The notes: generated by a model not told the origin, from the letters alone. Counted from the first letter of the stretch, positions 5,913 to 11,965 are shown. The stretch is DNA of 11,965 nucleotides from Cyanobacteria bacterium UBA7753 (GCA_002481545.1 DLEF01000073.1:1-11965), one strand, 5' to 3'. Numbers and translations: made by a program.

Positions 5913-8261
5913 TTATACAGTCAATAAATCGTTTATATCCGCATCCAAAAATTCTTTTCTGGTCTCAGATATTTCACTCATCATATCTTTGAACATTTCA
6001 TAATTTTTGCTTTGTTTGAACTCTTCTTCCGTCGGAGCCTTTATATATTTAATAATATAATAGTTTTCTTCCCTGTCGGTTATTTTTACGGCGCCGATAT
6101 CTTCAAACATATCAAGCATAACTTCAACAATTTGTGACGTCAGCCCCAAGAATGCGGAACTGCTGTTCAAATCAAACTTGCCGTTTTTTGCATTAGACGC
6201 ATACTTAATCATGCCTGCCATTGTCTTCAAATAATCAAAATGTTCTATTTTATCGACATCATATGCCATATAATGTATTCTGTCAGGCGAAACCGTGTTT
6301 ATAACTTTCTGCATAATATCAACGGTAGGCGGATAATCAAAGAACATTATCCCGTCGGAAGGTCTCAAACTGTTTCTGTTTACAATCCTCTTTGATATTT
6401 CATCATATTTTTTAAGTGACTGAACAACGGAAGTATTTTCCGCAAAAACACTGAAATCATACTTAGTCGTTTTAAGATATCCGTTAACCTTATCCAAGAT
6501 ATCCGTTTTCTTTCTGTTGTCGTAAAGTATTGTTTTTGACTCTTCCTGCTCTACCAAACAATCGGAATGAACATCTTTAATTATCAATTGAACGGAAGTT
6601 TTACCGTTAAAGGTGTTCAAATTAGGCGAAAAAGCAATGTCTAAAGTGTCGCCTTTTTTGAGTCCGATATCTCCGTGCGACCACCAAAGAGCACTAAACT
6701 GCATGCCGTTCTTTTGAACGGTCAGTCTCAAATGGTCTTGGGTTGAGCCAATGAGTTTTTTATCCGACAAAGTAAAGCCTAATACTGCAAACAGAGGCGG
6801 AGGATTAGACGCACCGTAAGGCTCTAACCTTGCTATATCTTTTACAAGATCTTCCGTTATATTTTCGGGTTCAATCTCTGCGTCTATGTTCAATACAGGG
6901 ACGAGTTTTCTGCCCTGCATTTGGTTGTTATAAGACTCAATTAGTGCCGATTTGACCTCTTCAAAAGAGTGTTTCTCGGGCGTAAAATACACCCCCGCAG
7001 CGAGAGCATGCCCGCCAAAGCCGTCAAGTTTGTCCGAGATATTTTCTATGATATCGTGAAGGTTCAAATCTTCACAGCCTTCAACCCCGCGGGCTGAACA
7101 TCTTATCTGCTTTGTATCCTCGGAATAAGTCATCAAAAATGTCGGTTTTCCGTATTTTTCGACTAAATCCGCCGCAACTATCCCGATTATTCCGATATGC
7201 CAATCTTTCTTGAATAAAACAATAATATTGTCTTTTATCTTTGACGCCATTTTTTCGGCCTCTTCAACCGTTGTTTTTTCAAGCCCTTTTCTTATATTAT
7301 TGGCATCATTCATTGCCATTACGGCAACTTCTATTTCCGATTTGCTGTCACTAATCAGAAGATTTACGGCAGCATCTACGGAACCCAATCTTCCGCAGGC
7401 GTTTATTCTCGGAGCTACGCCAAAGGATATTTTATCCGCCGTTATTCCGTCTTCTATATTATTATATCCCGCAGACTCAAGCAGTCTTTTTAGTCCGTAA
7501 TGCTTGCCCTGTGATATCAATTGCAGTCCTTTTATGACATAGTATCTGTTTTCTCCTACGAGCGGAACAATATCGGCAATTGTTCCGACCGCTACGTAAG
7601 GCAAAAGCGACGATACAAAATCAAGTTTATTATATTTTTCCAATATGCCAAGTGCCAGTTTAAAAGCAACCCCTACCCCCGCAAGCGAAGTCAAAGACTT
7701 TATCTCTTTTGCACTCAAGTTTTCATCCAACGCATTCGGAGCTTTCGGATTTATAATTGCATACGCGTCCGGCAAAACATCTCCCGCCTCGTGGTGGTCG
7801 GTTATTATAATATCTTTTTTGAAACTTTCTATAAATTTGACTTCCTCAACATTGGAAATCCCGCAATCGACGGTAATTATAAGTTTCGGTTTTTTACTCA
7901 CCATCAACTTTACAAGCGCTTTTGTATTCAGCCCATGCCCGTCCGCTTCACGTGAAGGGATATAATAATCAAATTCCGCACCTAAGTGTCTGAACAAACG
8001 GACAAGCAGAGATGTTGAGGTTATACCGTCCGCATCAAAATCACCGTATATAAGGATTTTTTCTTTATTGTTTATTGCGGTCTCTATCCTCTCTACCGCC
8101 TTTTGCATATCACAAAACGCAGATGTCGGGATTAACTTCATCTCTAAAGGATTAAGGAAATCCTTAGCATCCTTCTTATTCACACCACGGACAGACAAAA
8201 GCCTCTCAATAAGAGGCTTTGTTTTGTCAGTATTATTTATTTTCCATTCTTTTTTTATCAT
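5913..8261 (-). CDS. recJ: Single-stranded-DNA-specific exonuclease RecJ
   Basis: The protein has 782 aa. RecJ degrades ssDNA 5' to 3' in recombination and mismatch/base-excision repair. The DHH core has its metal motifs in order: DFDADG (74-79), DCG (132-134), DHH (155-157), ADIVPL (D230) and RINACGRLG (285-293). The DHHA1 motif GGHALAAG is at 416-423, and an OB-fold region follows at about 470-570. About 200 further residues form a C-terminal extension like that of Firmicutes RecJ (B. subtilis RecJ is of similar size), whereas E. coli RecJ lacks it. The ATG lies 3 nt after the stop codon of the upstream protease gene and has no clear ribosome site, so translation is probably coupled to that gene. 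Confidence 0.96.
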   Translation of the reverse strand: MIKKEWKINNTDKTKPLIERLLSVRGVNKKDAKDFLNPLEMKLIPTSAFCDMQKAVERIETAINNKEKILIYGDFDADGITSTSLLVRLFRHLGAEFDYYIPSREADGHGLNTKALVKLMVSKKPKLIITVDCGISNVEEVKFIESFKKDIIITDHHEAGDVLPDAYAIINPKAPNALDENLSAKEIKSLTSLAGVGVAFKLALGILEKYNKLDFVSSLLPYVAVGTIADIVPLVGENRYYVIKGLQLISQGKHYGLKRLLESAGYNNIEDGITADKISFGVAPRINACGRLGSVDAAVNLLISDSKSEIEVAVMAMNDANNIRKGLEKTTVEEAEKMASKIKDNIIVLFKKDWHIGIIGIVAADLVEKYGKPTFLMTYSEDTKQIRCSARGVEGCEDLNLHDIIENISDKLDGFGGHALAAGVYFTPEKHSFEEVKSALIESYNNQMQGRKLVPVLNIDAEIEPENITEDLVKDIARLEPYGASNPPPLFAVLGFTLSDKKLIGSTQDHLRLTVQKNGMQFSALWWSHGDIGLKKGDTLDIAFSPNLNTFNGKTSVQLIIKDVHSDCLVEQEESKTILYDNRKKTDILDKVNGYLKTTKYDFSVFAENTSVVQSLKKYDEISKRIVNRNSLRPSDGIMFFDYPPTVDIMQKVINTVSPDRIHYMAYDVDKIEHFDYLKTMAGMIKYASNAKNGKFDLNSSSAFLGLTSQIVEVMLDMFEDIGAVKITDREENYYIIKYIKAPTEEEFKQSKNYEMFKDMMSEISETRKEFLDADINDLLTV

Positions 8262-8264
8262 TGT

Positions 8265-10013
8265 TTATTGATTCAGTTTTTCTAATTGCTCTCTTTGCAA
8301 CTGTTCTTGTTTTAGTTCGTTTTGTCTTTTTAAGTTGTCCAGCAAATCCTGTCTGATAGGAAGACTCTTAAACTCGGGAACAGTCGTTTTCACCCCGTCA
8401 ATAGTTTCGGTCTTAGTGTTTATAATCTGAGATTCTCTCTTAATCATCGGAACTTCATCTTCCGTTGTTTGTTGAGGAACTTCATTTTTTACTTCATTAA
8501 CTTCTTTATTAACACTCTCTTGGTTAACTGTTGCAGGTACAACATTTTCTGCAGGTTTAACGACAGGTTCTTGTGTTGTTGCATTTTCAACGGCTGTTTC
8601 AGCCTCGTTGCTTACATTCTTAACAGCCTCCGGAACTGATGATTGAGTCTTCGTGTCAACCGTTGCAGGAGCTGTTACTGCTGTTGCTGGAGTAGCAACG
8701 GGCTCTGCAGGCTTGATATTCTGGAACGGTGTATCAACGCCTTGTATATCAGCTTTCTTTTTTGTATCAGGTGTCGTCTTTGCAACAGGAGCTGCCAAGT
8801 ATGCAGGAATAGGTTCACCGCATTCCTTCAACAATATTCTCAACCCTTCTTTGAGTTGAACATCATTTTTGTTCTTAACGTCTTCCGCCGTTAACTTAAC
8901 CTCATAGTCAGGCGTAATACCTTTTTTATGAATATCAGTACCGCTCGGAGTTAAGTATCTTTGGATAGTGATATTTACACCCGCGTCATCCGATAATTTG
9001 TTTATCTCTTGAACAAGTCCTTTACCAAAGGTTTGCTCACCGACTAAGATAGCTCTGCAGTTATCTTTCATCGCACCTGAGAAAATCTCACTTGCTGATG
9101 CTGAACCTTTATTAACTAATACTACAAGCGGTTTATTGGTTATTCTTACCTTAGCGGCTCTTGTTGTATCTTTGTAACCGTATCTGTCAACGGTACTAAC
9201 GATACTTCCGCCCTGCAAGAACATATCGGACATCAAAATTGCATTGCTCAACAATCCACCCGGATTTGAACGCAAATCCAAGATATAACCTTTCTTGGTA
9301 TTAGCGGTGCTCTTTAATATATTCAAAACCTCTGATGCAGCGTTTTTGCTGATAAAAGAACTCAATCTTATATATTGAACACTGTCAGGGATTTTTGTCT
9401 CAATAGGTGTTTTTGTAGAAACTGATTTAATTTCGATTTCGGCTCTCGTGATTGTATAAGCCTTCGGAGCCTCATCTTTTCTTTTTACAAGGATAGTAAC
9501 TGGAGTACCCGCGTTACCTCTGATTTTTTCGGCAGCCTTATCGATAGTTATACCCTTTGTACTGGTGCCGTCAATCTCAAGGATTAAATCGTCCGTTTTA
9601 ATTCCCGCTTTGTCGGCAGGAGAACCTTCAATCGGAGCTATGACGACAAGTTGTCCGTCTTTCATACCGATTTGGATACCGATACCTTGAAGTGAACCTT
9701 TGATTGAAGATGTTTCTTCAGAAAATTCTTTAGGATCCAAAAATCTTGTATACGGATCGTTAAGACTTGCCAACATGGTGGATATTGCAACATAGGCATC
9801 CTCTTTTGTTTTCATTTTCTTGTCATATCTGTGACGCCAAATATTCCAATCTTGTGAATTGTCGGTTTGGTCAACGTATTTGAGGTTAATCAATCTCCAA
9901 ACTTCATCATACAACTGTGCCGGTGTAACCGCATACACAGCCTGTACGCCAGACATCATCATTGAAAACATTATACCTAAAGTTATTAAAAATTTCTTAT
10001 TAAACAGTTTCAA
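8265..10013 (-). CDS. C-terminal processing peptidase, S41A family, exported
   Basis: The protein has 582 aa from a TTG start at 10013. An upstream in-frame GTG (10043) would put the ribosome site itself (GGGGGT, 6 nt before the TTG) inside the coding region, so the TTG is preferred. A signal peptide (basic MKLFNKK, then a hydrophobic core) ends near VYA at residue 28. A PDZ domain (about 100-180) and the S41 core follow, with catalytic Ser306 in KGSASASEIF and Lys331 in GEQTFGKG, 25 residues apart as in plant and cyanobacterial CtpA. From about residue 405 there is a tail of about 175 residues: first low-complexity Pro/Ala/Thr/Val/Glu, then a charged Gln/Glu/Leu-rich helix at the end. It cleaves the C-termini of exported proteins in the envelope. 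It is the first gene of an operon with recJ. Confidence 0.92.
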   Translation of the reverse strand: MKLFNKKFLITLGIMFSMMMSGVQAVYAVTPAQLYDEVWRLINLKYVDQTDNSQDWNIWRHRYDKKMKTKEDAYVAISTMLASLNDPYTRFLDPKEFSEETSSIKGSLQGIGIQIGMKDGQLVVIAPIEGSPADKAGIKTDDLILEIDGTSTKGITIDKAAEKIRGNAGTPVTILVKRKDEAPKAYTITRAEIEIKSVSTKTPIETKIPDSVQYIRLSSFISKNAASEVLNILKSTANTKKGYILDLRSNPGGLLSNAILMSDMFLQGGSIVSTVDRYGYKDTTRAAKVRITNKPLVVLVNKGSASASEIFSGAMKDNCRAILVGEQTFGKGLVQEINKLSDDAGVNITIQRYLTPSGTDIHKKGITPDYEVKLTAEDVKNKNDVQLKEGLRILLKECGEPIPAYLAAPVAKTTPDTKKKADIQGVDTPFQNIKPAEPVATPATAVTAPATVDTKTQSSVPEAVKNVSNEAETAVENATTQEPVVKPAENVVPATVNQESVNKEVNEVKNEVPQQTTEDEVPMIKRESQIINTKTETIDGVKTTVPEFKSLPIRQDLLDNLKRQNELKQEQLQREQLEKLNQ

Positions 10014-10019
10014 AATCCT

Positions 10020-10025
10020 ACCCCC
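10020..10025 (-). promoter_or_regulatory. Ribosome binding site that sets the protease TTG start
   Basis: The minus strand reads AGGGGGT, and the GGGGGT part (10025-10020) ends 6 nt before the TTG at 10013. Starting at the GTG 30 nt upstream would translate the site as Gly-Gly and lengthen the signal peptide with non-hydrophobic residues. Confidence 0.7.
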
Positions 10026-10062
10026 TAATTGTTGAGATTTCACTTAATTTTATTGTAGTAAC

Positions 10063-10092
10063 ATTATACTATAAGGATATTTTTATTTCCAA
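10063..10092 (-). promoter_or_regulatory. Promoter of the protease-recJ operon
   Basis: TTGGAA (10092-10087), an 18-bp spacer and a perfect TATAAT (10068-10063) on the minus strand. The predicted start, near 10056, gives a leader of about 43 nt. Confidence 0.65.
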
Positions 10093-10098
10093 TAATAT

Positions 10099-10133
10099 AA
10101 CGGGTAATTTTGGTTTTTGTTCAAACGGGTAAT
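10099..10133. repeat. Direct repeat pair upstream of the protease promoter
   Basis: AACGGGTAAT occurs at 10099-10108 and again at 10124-10133, 25 bp apart start to start. The nearer copy lies 6 bp upstream of the -35 box, a normal place for activator sites. The spacing is not an exact number of helical turns, so this may be coincidence or a repeat remnant. Confidence 0.5.
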
Positions 10134-10175
10134 AAAAGTTTTGTGAATAATTCGCATAATTTTGATTATGTAAAG

Positions 10176-10211
10176 AAAGGCACTAAGATGCTAAGGCACT
10201 AGGGCACTAAG
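10176..10211 (-). repeat. 36-bp dispersed repeat, copy 2
   Basis: Read on the minus strand this is the partner of 1223-1258 (32/36 identity). On the plus strand it is a run of GGCACTA(AG) units with irregular 7-10 bp spacing. Here it forms the left inner part of the 300-bp element; copy 1 is not followed by the same palindrome, so the repeat exists independently of the element. Confidence 0.75.
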
Positions 10212-10230
10212 AATCCGCTCCGCGGATACA

Positions 10231-10394
10231 CCCCTCACCCGCCTTCGGCACCCTCTCCCACAGAGGAGAGAGGGTTAAAACCGTTGCTACAGCAACGGTT
10301 AAGATTTTGCAAAAGCAAAATCTTAAGTCTCGCCCCTATCTGTGGGAGAGACCGCAGCTGTTGCAATAAAGCAGTTACAGATGCGAGTGAGGGG
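10231..10394. repeat. GC-rich cruciform core with two tetraloop hairpins
   Basis: The outer stem pairs 10231-10242 (CCCCTCACCCGC) with 10383-10394, 11 of 12 matched. The middle stem pairs 10253-10264 with 10339-10350 (12 bp, CTCTCCCACAGA). Two perfect hairpins stand side by side inside: 10279-10300 (9-bp stem, TACA loop) and 10301-10324 (10-bp stem, AAAA loop). The right arm holds an extra imperfect hairpin (about 10355-10380). As RNA or cruciform DNA this is a multi-branch structure. The base composition is clearly richer in G and C than the surrounding sequence. Confidence 0.8.
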
Positions 10395-10453
10395 GATTAA
10401 TTTCAGATAATCAAAATTATCAGAACGTAATCACAAAAATCATCAAAAATCCG

Positions 10454-10529
10454 GTCAAATTTTGCCCTTAAATAGGCACGGTTTGACAGGCTAAAATTAA
10501 GTGTACAAAAGGCTCTAATAACTTTTGTA
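10454..10529 (+). promoter_or_regulatory. Two inverted repeats upstream of the 32-aa gene
   Basis: First, a stem-loop pairs GTCAAA with TTTGAC and TGCC with GGCA (10454-10487), separated by a 3x3 internal loop. Second, a perfect 8-bp inverted repeat TACAAAAG/CTTTTGTA (10504-10511 with 10522-10529) has a 10-nt centre. Both lie upstream of the predicted transcription start, so they would act as DNA sites. A consensus-like TTGACA at 10483-10488 has no matching -10. Confidence 0.4.
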
Positions 10530-10544
10530 TCAATCGGGATTAAA

Positions 10545-10564
10545 ATGTTACAAACATGTATAAT
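10545..10564 (+). promoter_or_regulatory. Promoter of the 32-aa gene with an operator-like palindrome
   Basis: A perfect TATAAT (10559-10564) is preceded by the palindrome ATGTT-ACA-AACAT (10545-10557), which sits in the spacer where a repressor would block polymerase. No good -35 is visible at 16-18 bp, which suggests an activator or a weak promoter. Transcription would start near 10571, leaving a leader of about 36 nt. Confidence 0.55.
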
Positions 10565-10606
10565 GGTGGAACATAGTAAGTGATATAGGATCTAAGGAGT
10601 GTACCT

Positions 10607-10705
10607 ATGGAAAATTTGCTTATCTTTTCTTTCGTCTTTTATCTTTCTGTAATCTTGGTTCCAAGCGTATTAGAGCCTGACAAGAAATCAGAAACTCACG
10701 CATAA
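10607..10705 (+). CDS. Predicted 32-aa membrane microprotein
   Basis: The reading frame runs from ATG to TAA in 33 codons. It is preceded by a strong ribosome site, AAGGAG, with 7 nt to the ATG, and by a TATAAT promoter. The product has a single hydrophobic helix (about residues 4-22, LLIFSFVFYLSVILVPSVL) followed by a charged tail (EPDKKSETHA), so the tail is probably outside the bilayer. It is too short for most gene finders. Size and shape recall small accessory subunits such as KdpF or CydX, but no partner gene is next to it and I see no specific match. Its stop codon abuts the tdk stop on the opposite strand. Confidence 0.65.
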   Translation: MENLLIFSFVFYLSVILVPSVLEPDKKSETHA

Positions 10706-10716
10706 TTATCTGCGTG
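10697..10716. terminator. Hairpin over the convergent stop codons (possible bidirectional terminator)
   Basis: CACGCA (10697-10702) pairs with TGCGTG (10711-10716) around an 8-nt loop that contains both stop codons. Downstream bases are T-rich but interrupted on both strands, so termination may be weak. Confidence 0.45.
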
Positions 10717-11332
10717 CAAAATTTAATATTTTTAGGTTGCAATGCGGTTTGTTTTTGCCGGCATTCTTATCGGGGAGTTCATAACATTTAACACAGCGTG
10801 CTTCATATGTTTCGTCACCGCCAATCATAATGAGCGGGGAACTTTTGTCTGCGGGTTTTCCGTCGATTAAACGTTGTGTTCTTGTTGCATGCTCACATCC
10901 GCATTTCATACATACGGCATGCAATTTATCAACTGTTGTAGCGATACACATAAGCTCAGGCATAGAACCGAACGGTTCTGATTTAAAATCAAGCTCCAAG
11001 CCTGTACCGATTACTTTTTTGCCCTCATTCATAAGGGTTGAGATAACTTTTACTATATTATTATCAAAGAACTGAAGCTCGTCTATAGCGACAACTTCAT
11101 CATCGGGTTTTACCTTTTGAAGGATTTGGATAGAGTGCTCAACCTTGATGGCATCAGCCCAAAGCCCGTTGCGGGATTCTATATAATCGCCATGAGTTCT
11201 GGTATCGACGACAGGTGAAAAAACTTTGATTTTTTTCTTAGCTATCACACATCTGCGTATTCTGCGTAATAACTCTTCTGTTTTTCCGCAACCCATAGGA
11301 CCCGTAATCAATTCAAAACTGTATCCGTTCAT
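10706..11332 (-). CDS. tdk: Thymidine kinase, type II (TK1-like)
   Basis: The protein has 208 aa from the ATG at 11332. An upstream in-frame TTG (11350) overlaps the ribosome site (GGGGTGG) of that ATG and would add six residues. The enzyme phosphorylates thymidine to dTMP with ATP in nucleotide salvage. The P-loop GPMGCGKT is at 11-18, and the Walker B/catalytic motif IDELQFFD at 83-90 has the expected Glu85. A lasso region (about 165-178) reads PLIMIGGDETYEAR. Zinc ligands are two Cys pairs, C141/C144 and C180/C183. All key residues are present. The gene is a single unit with its own promoter, convergent with the 32-aa gene. Confidence 0.96.
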   Translation of the reverse strand: MNGYSFELITGPMGCGKTEELLRRIRRCVIAKKKIKVFSPVVDTRTHGDYIESRNGLWADAIKVEHSIQILQKVKPDDEVVAIDELQFFDNNIVKVISTLMNEGKKVIGTGLELDFKSEPFGSMPELMCIATTVDKLHAVCMKCGCEHATRTQRLIDGKPADKSSPLIMIGGDETYEARCVKCYELPDKNAGKNKPHCNLKILNFARR

Positions 11333-11367
11333 ATTATCTATCCACCCCAAAATTATGTATTTCTAAT

Positions 11368-11396
11368 ATTGTATAAAAACGGGGGCGTTTTATCAA
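11368..11396 (-). promoter_or_regulatory. Promoter of tdk
   Basis: The minus strand has TTGATA (11396-11391), a 17-bp spacer and TACAAT (11373-11368), each 5 of 6 to consensus. Transcription would start near 11361, about 29 nt before the ATG. Confidence 0.75.
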
Positions 11397-11455
11397 GGAT
11401 ATTTTACACTTTGTAAATTTATATTCAACAGGGTATATATATTTTTGAAGATTAT

Positions 11456-11464
11456 TGATATAAT
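11456..11464 (+). promoter_or_regulatory. Extended -10 promoter of rubredoxin
   Basis: TG-A-TATAAT (11456-11464) is a full extended -10, giving a leader of about 31 nt. A second TATAAT at 11480-11485 with TTGATA 18 bp upstream (11456-11461) is possible, but it would start transcription inside the ribosome site. Confidence 0.6.
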
Positions 11465-11501
11465 AAACAAGTCAATTTTTATAATGAGAAAGGAGCTAAC
11501 T

Positions 11502-11660
11502 ATGGCAGTATACGTATGTACGGTATGTAATTGGGAATATGATGAAGAAAAAGGCTACCCTGAAGAAGGCATAGCACCGGGAACAAAATTTGAAGATTTG
11601 CCTGATGATTTTGAATGTCCGATTTGCCATGTCGGAAAAGATATGTTTGAAAAAGCGTAA
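11502..11660 (+). CDS. Rubredoxin
   Basis: The protein has 52 aa, the standard size. It is a cytoplasmic one-electron carrier with a single Fe held by four cysteines: C6 and C9 in YVCTVCNWEYD, and C39 and C42 in FECPICHVGKDMFE. The aromatic and acidic pattern between them (GYPEEGIAPGTKFEDLPDDF) is typical. The ATG at 11502 is chosen over an in-frame upstream ATG (11445), because an AAAGGAG site lies 7 nt before it and the family starts here. In anaerobes rubredoxin usually passes electrons to oxygen- or peroxide-reducing enzymes, but no such partner is adjacent. The second Cys motif has His where Gly is more usual (CPICH). Confidence 0.97.
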   Translation: MAVYVCTVCNWEYDEEKGYPEEGIAPGTKFEDLPDDFECPICHVGKDMFEKA

Positions 11661-11688
11661 GCATAAGGGTAAATATAAAATATAAACT

Positions 11689-11722
11689 ACAAAAAAGACG
11701 GGATAAAAGCCGTCTTTTTTGT
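11689..11722 (+). terminator. Intrinsic terminator after rubredoxin
   Basis: A 13-bp perfect stem (11689-11701 with 11710-11722) has an 8-nt loop. The lower stem is A-run/T-run, so the T-run serves plus-strand transcripts; the opposite strand also reads as a terminator. Confidence 0.92.
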
Positions 11723-11810
11723 TATATATTTAAAAAACTTGATTTAAAAATATGTTCATGATAAATTTAAACCAGTCGAGGTATAAACATTAGTTTGTGC
11801 ATTGATAAAT

Positions 11811-11895
11811 GGGCTGCTAGCTCAGGTGGTTAGAGCACTCTGCCGAATAAAACAATTAAGTATTGTTTTATGAGAGGCCTGATAAGGGTAAGCCC
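11811..11895 (+). pseudogene. Broken tRNA-Ile-like copy lacking a T arm
   Basis: The first 26 nt (11811-11836) are identical to the start of the tRNA at 11936 and include the acceptor strand GGGCTGC and a complete D arm. The normal 5' anticodon strand is replaced by about 40 nt holding a perfect 10-bp hairpin (11847-11856 with 11862-11871). A stretch like the tRNA-Ile(GAU) anticodon loop follows (CCTGATAAGGGT, 11878-11889). The T arm is absent, but AGCCC (11891-11895) can still pair with GGGCT at the 5' end. It cannot be a normal tRNA: pseudogene, recombination scar, tRNA-like RNA and assembly artefact all remain possible. Confidence 0.6.
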
Positions 11896-11935
11896 AAAAT
11901 AAAAAAGATTTGAAAATTGAATAATCATGGTGTAT

Positions 11936-11965
11936 GGGCTGCTAGCTCAGGTGGTTAGAGCGCAC
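11936..11965 (+). tRNA. tRNA-Ile, 5' part only (cut by the window end)
   Basis: The acceptor strand GGGCTGC, bases TA and the D arm GCTC-AGGTGGTTA-GAGC are followed by GCAC. This agrees with the beginning of bacterial tRNA-Ile(GAU) genes. The anticodon lies beyond the window, so the isoleucine assignment rests on this similarity and on the TGATAA loop left in the neighbouring copy. Such a tRNA often sits in a 16S-23S spacer, but no rRNA sequence is visible here. Confidence 0.75.

Larger units (their letters stand above)
10139..10438. mobile_element. 300-bp nested palindromic MITE-like element
   Basis: The outer ends are inverted: TTTTGTGA at 10139-10146 against TCACAAAA at 10431-10438. Further in there is a perfect 14-bp match (10156-10169 with 10407-10420); the arms can be aligned over about 32 bp with a one-base gap. 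Inside lie the 36-bp dispersed repeat (10176-10211), a 6-bp hairpin (10213-10227) and a GC-rich palindrome (10231-10394). There is no open reading frame, so any movement would need an outside transposase. No clear target-site duplication flanks it. It occupies most of the gap between the protease promoter and the 32-aa gene. Confidence 0.65.

Noticed and set aside
7521..7965. Plus-strand reading frames of 106-144 codons opposite recJ
   Set aside because: They overlap the conserved DHH core of recJ on the other strand and have no sensible start signals or domain pattern.
8643..8894. Cys/Arg-rich plus-strand reading frame opposite the protease tail
   Set aside because: It is a shadow of the low-complexity Ala/Thr/Val codons on the minus strand, with no ribosome site or promoter.
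10483..10511. TTGACA at 10483 as the -35 of a second promoter
   Set aside because: No acceptable -10 lies 15-19 bp downstream (best is TACAAA).
11445..11501. In-frame ATG giving rubredoxin a 19-residue N-terminal extension
   Set aside because: It overlaps the promoter and the AAAGGAG ribosome site, and rubredoxins start at the MAVYVC position.

Overview
The window is AT-rich bacterial chromosome carrying ordinary housekeeping genes. No phage, IS transposase, CRISPR array or defence gene is visible. The best fit is a non-photosynthetic relative of cyanobacteria (Gastranaerophilales/Vampirovibrionia, 'Melainabacteria'). This rests on three things: an atpD-atpC pair detached from the rest of the ATP synthase operon, as in cyanobacteria and plastids; degenerate heptamer repeats between genes; and the mix of RecJ with a C-terminal extension, a DUF4127 protein, MntP, a YhaM-like nuclease and rubredoxin. 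The assignment is an inference. A split atpDC also occurs in some other phyla, and several of these genes are common in Firmicutes.

Layout. 1-135: an intron-less tRNA-Leu(UAA) and its terminator. 173-1000 (minus): a YhaM-type OB/HD 3'-5' exoribonuclease. 1001-1263: a gene-free stretch with an extended -10 promoter, a hairpin and a tract of 7-bp repeats. 1264-5129 (minus): a four-gene run in the order DUF4127, mntP, atpD, atpC; the first two overlap and atpD has its own promoter. 5302-5853 (plus): an orphan 183-residue protein. It converges through a bidirectional terminator on 5913-10013 (minus), where a secreted S41A processing protease is followed 3 nt later by recJ. 10014-10606: a long gene-free stretch holding the protease promoter, a pair of direct repeats, a 300-bp nested palindromic MITE-like element, and a promoter with several inverted repeats that drives a 32-codon membrane microprotein. 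This abuts thymidine kinase (minus) tail to tail. 11502-11660 (plus): rubredoxin with its own promoter and terminator. 11811-11965: a broken tRNA-Ile-like copy followed by the start of a second tRNA-Ile that runs off the window.

The genes do not form one pathway. They cover energy (F1 beta/epsilon), metal homeostasis (MntP), redox (rubredoxin), DNA repair and nucleotide salvage (RecJ, Tdk), RNA turnover (YhaM) and envelope proteolysis (Ctp). I see no undescribed multi-gene system. The points most worth a second look are non-coding or small: the 300-bp element, the heptamer tract and the 36-bp sequence it shares with that element, the tRNA-Ile-like copy, the 32-aa protein, and a probable leaderless start for DUF4127. 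Several obvious longest-ORF starts look wrong and are corrected in the feature list (atpC, DUF4127, ctp, tdk, rubredoxin).
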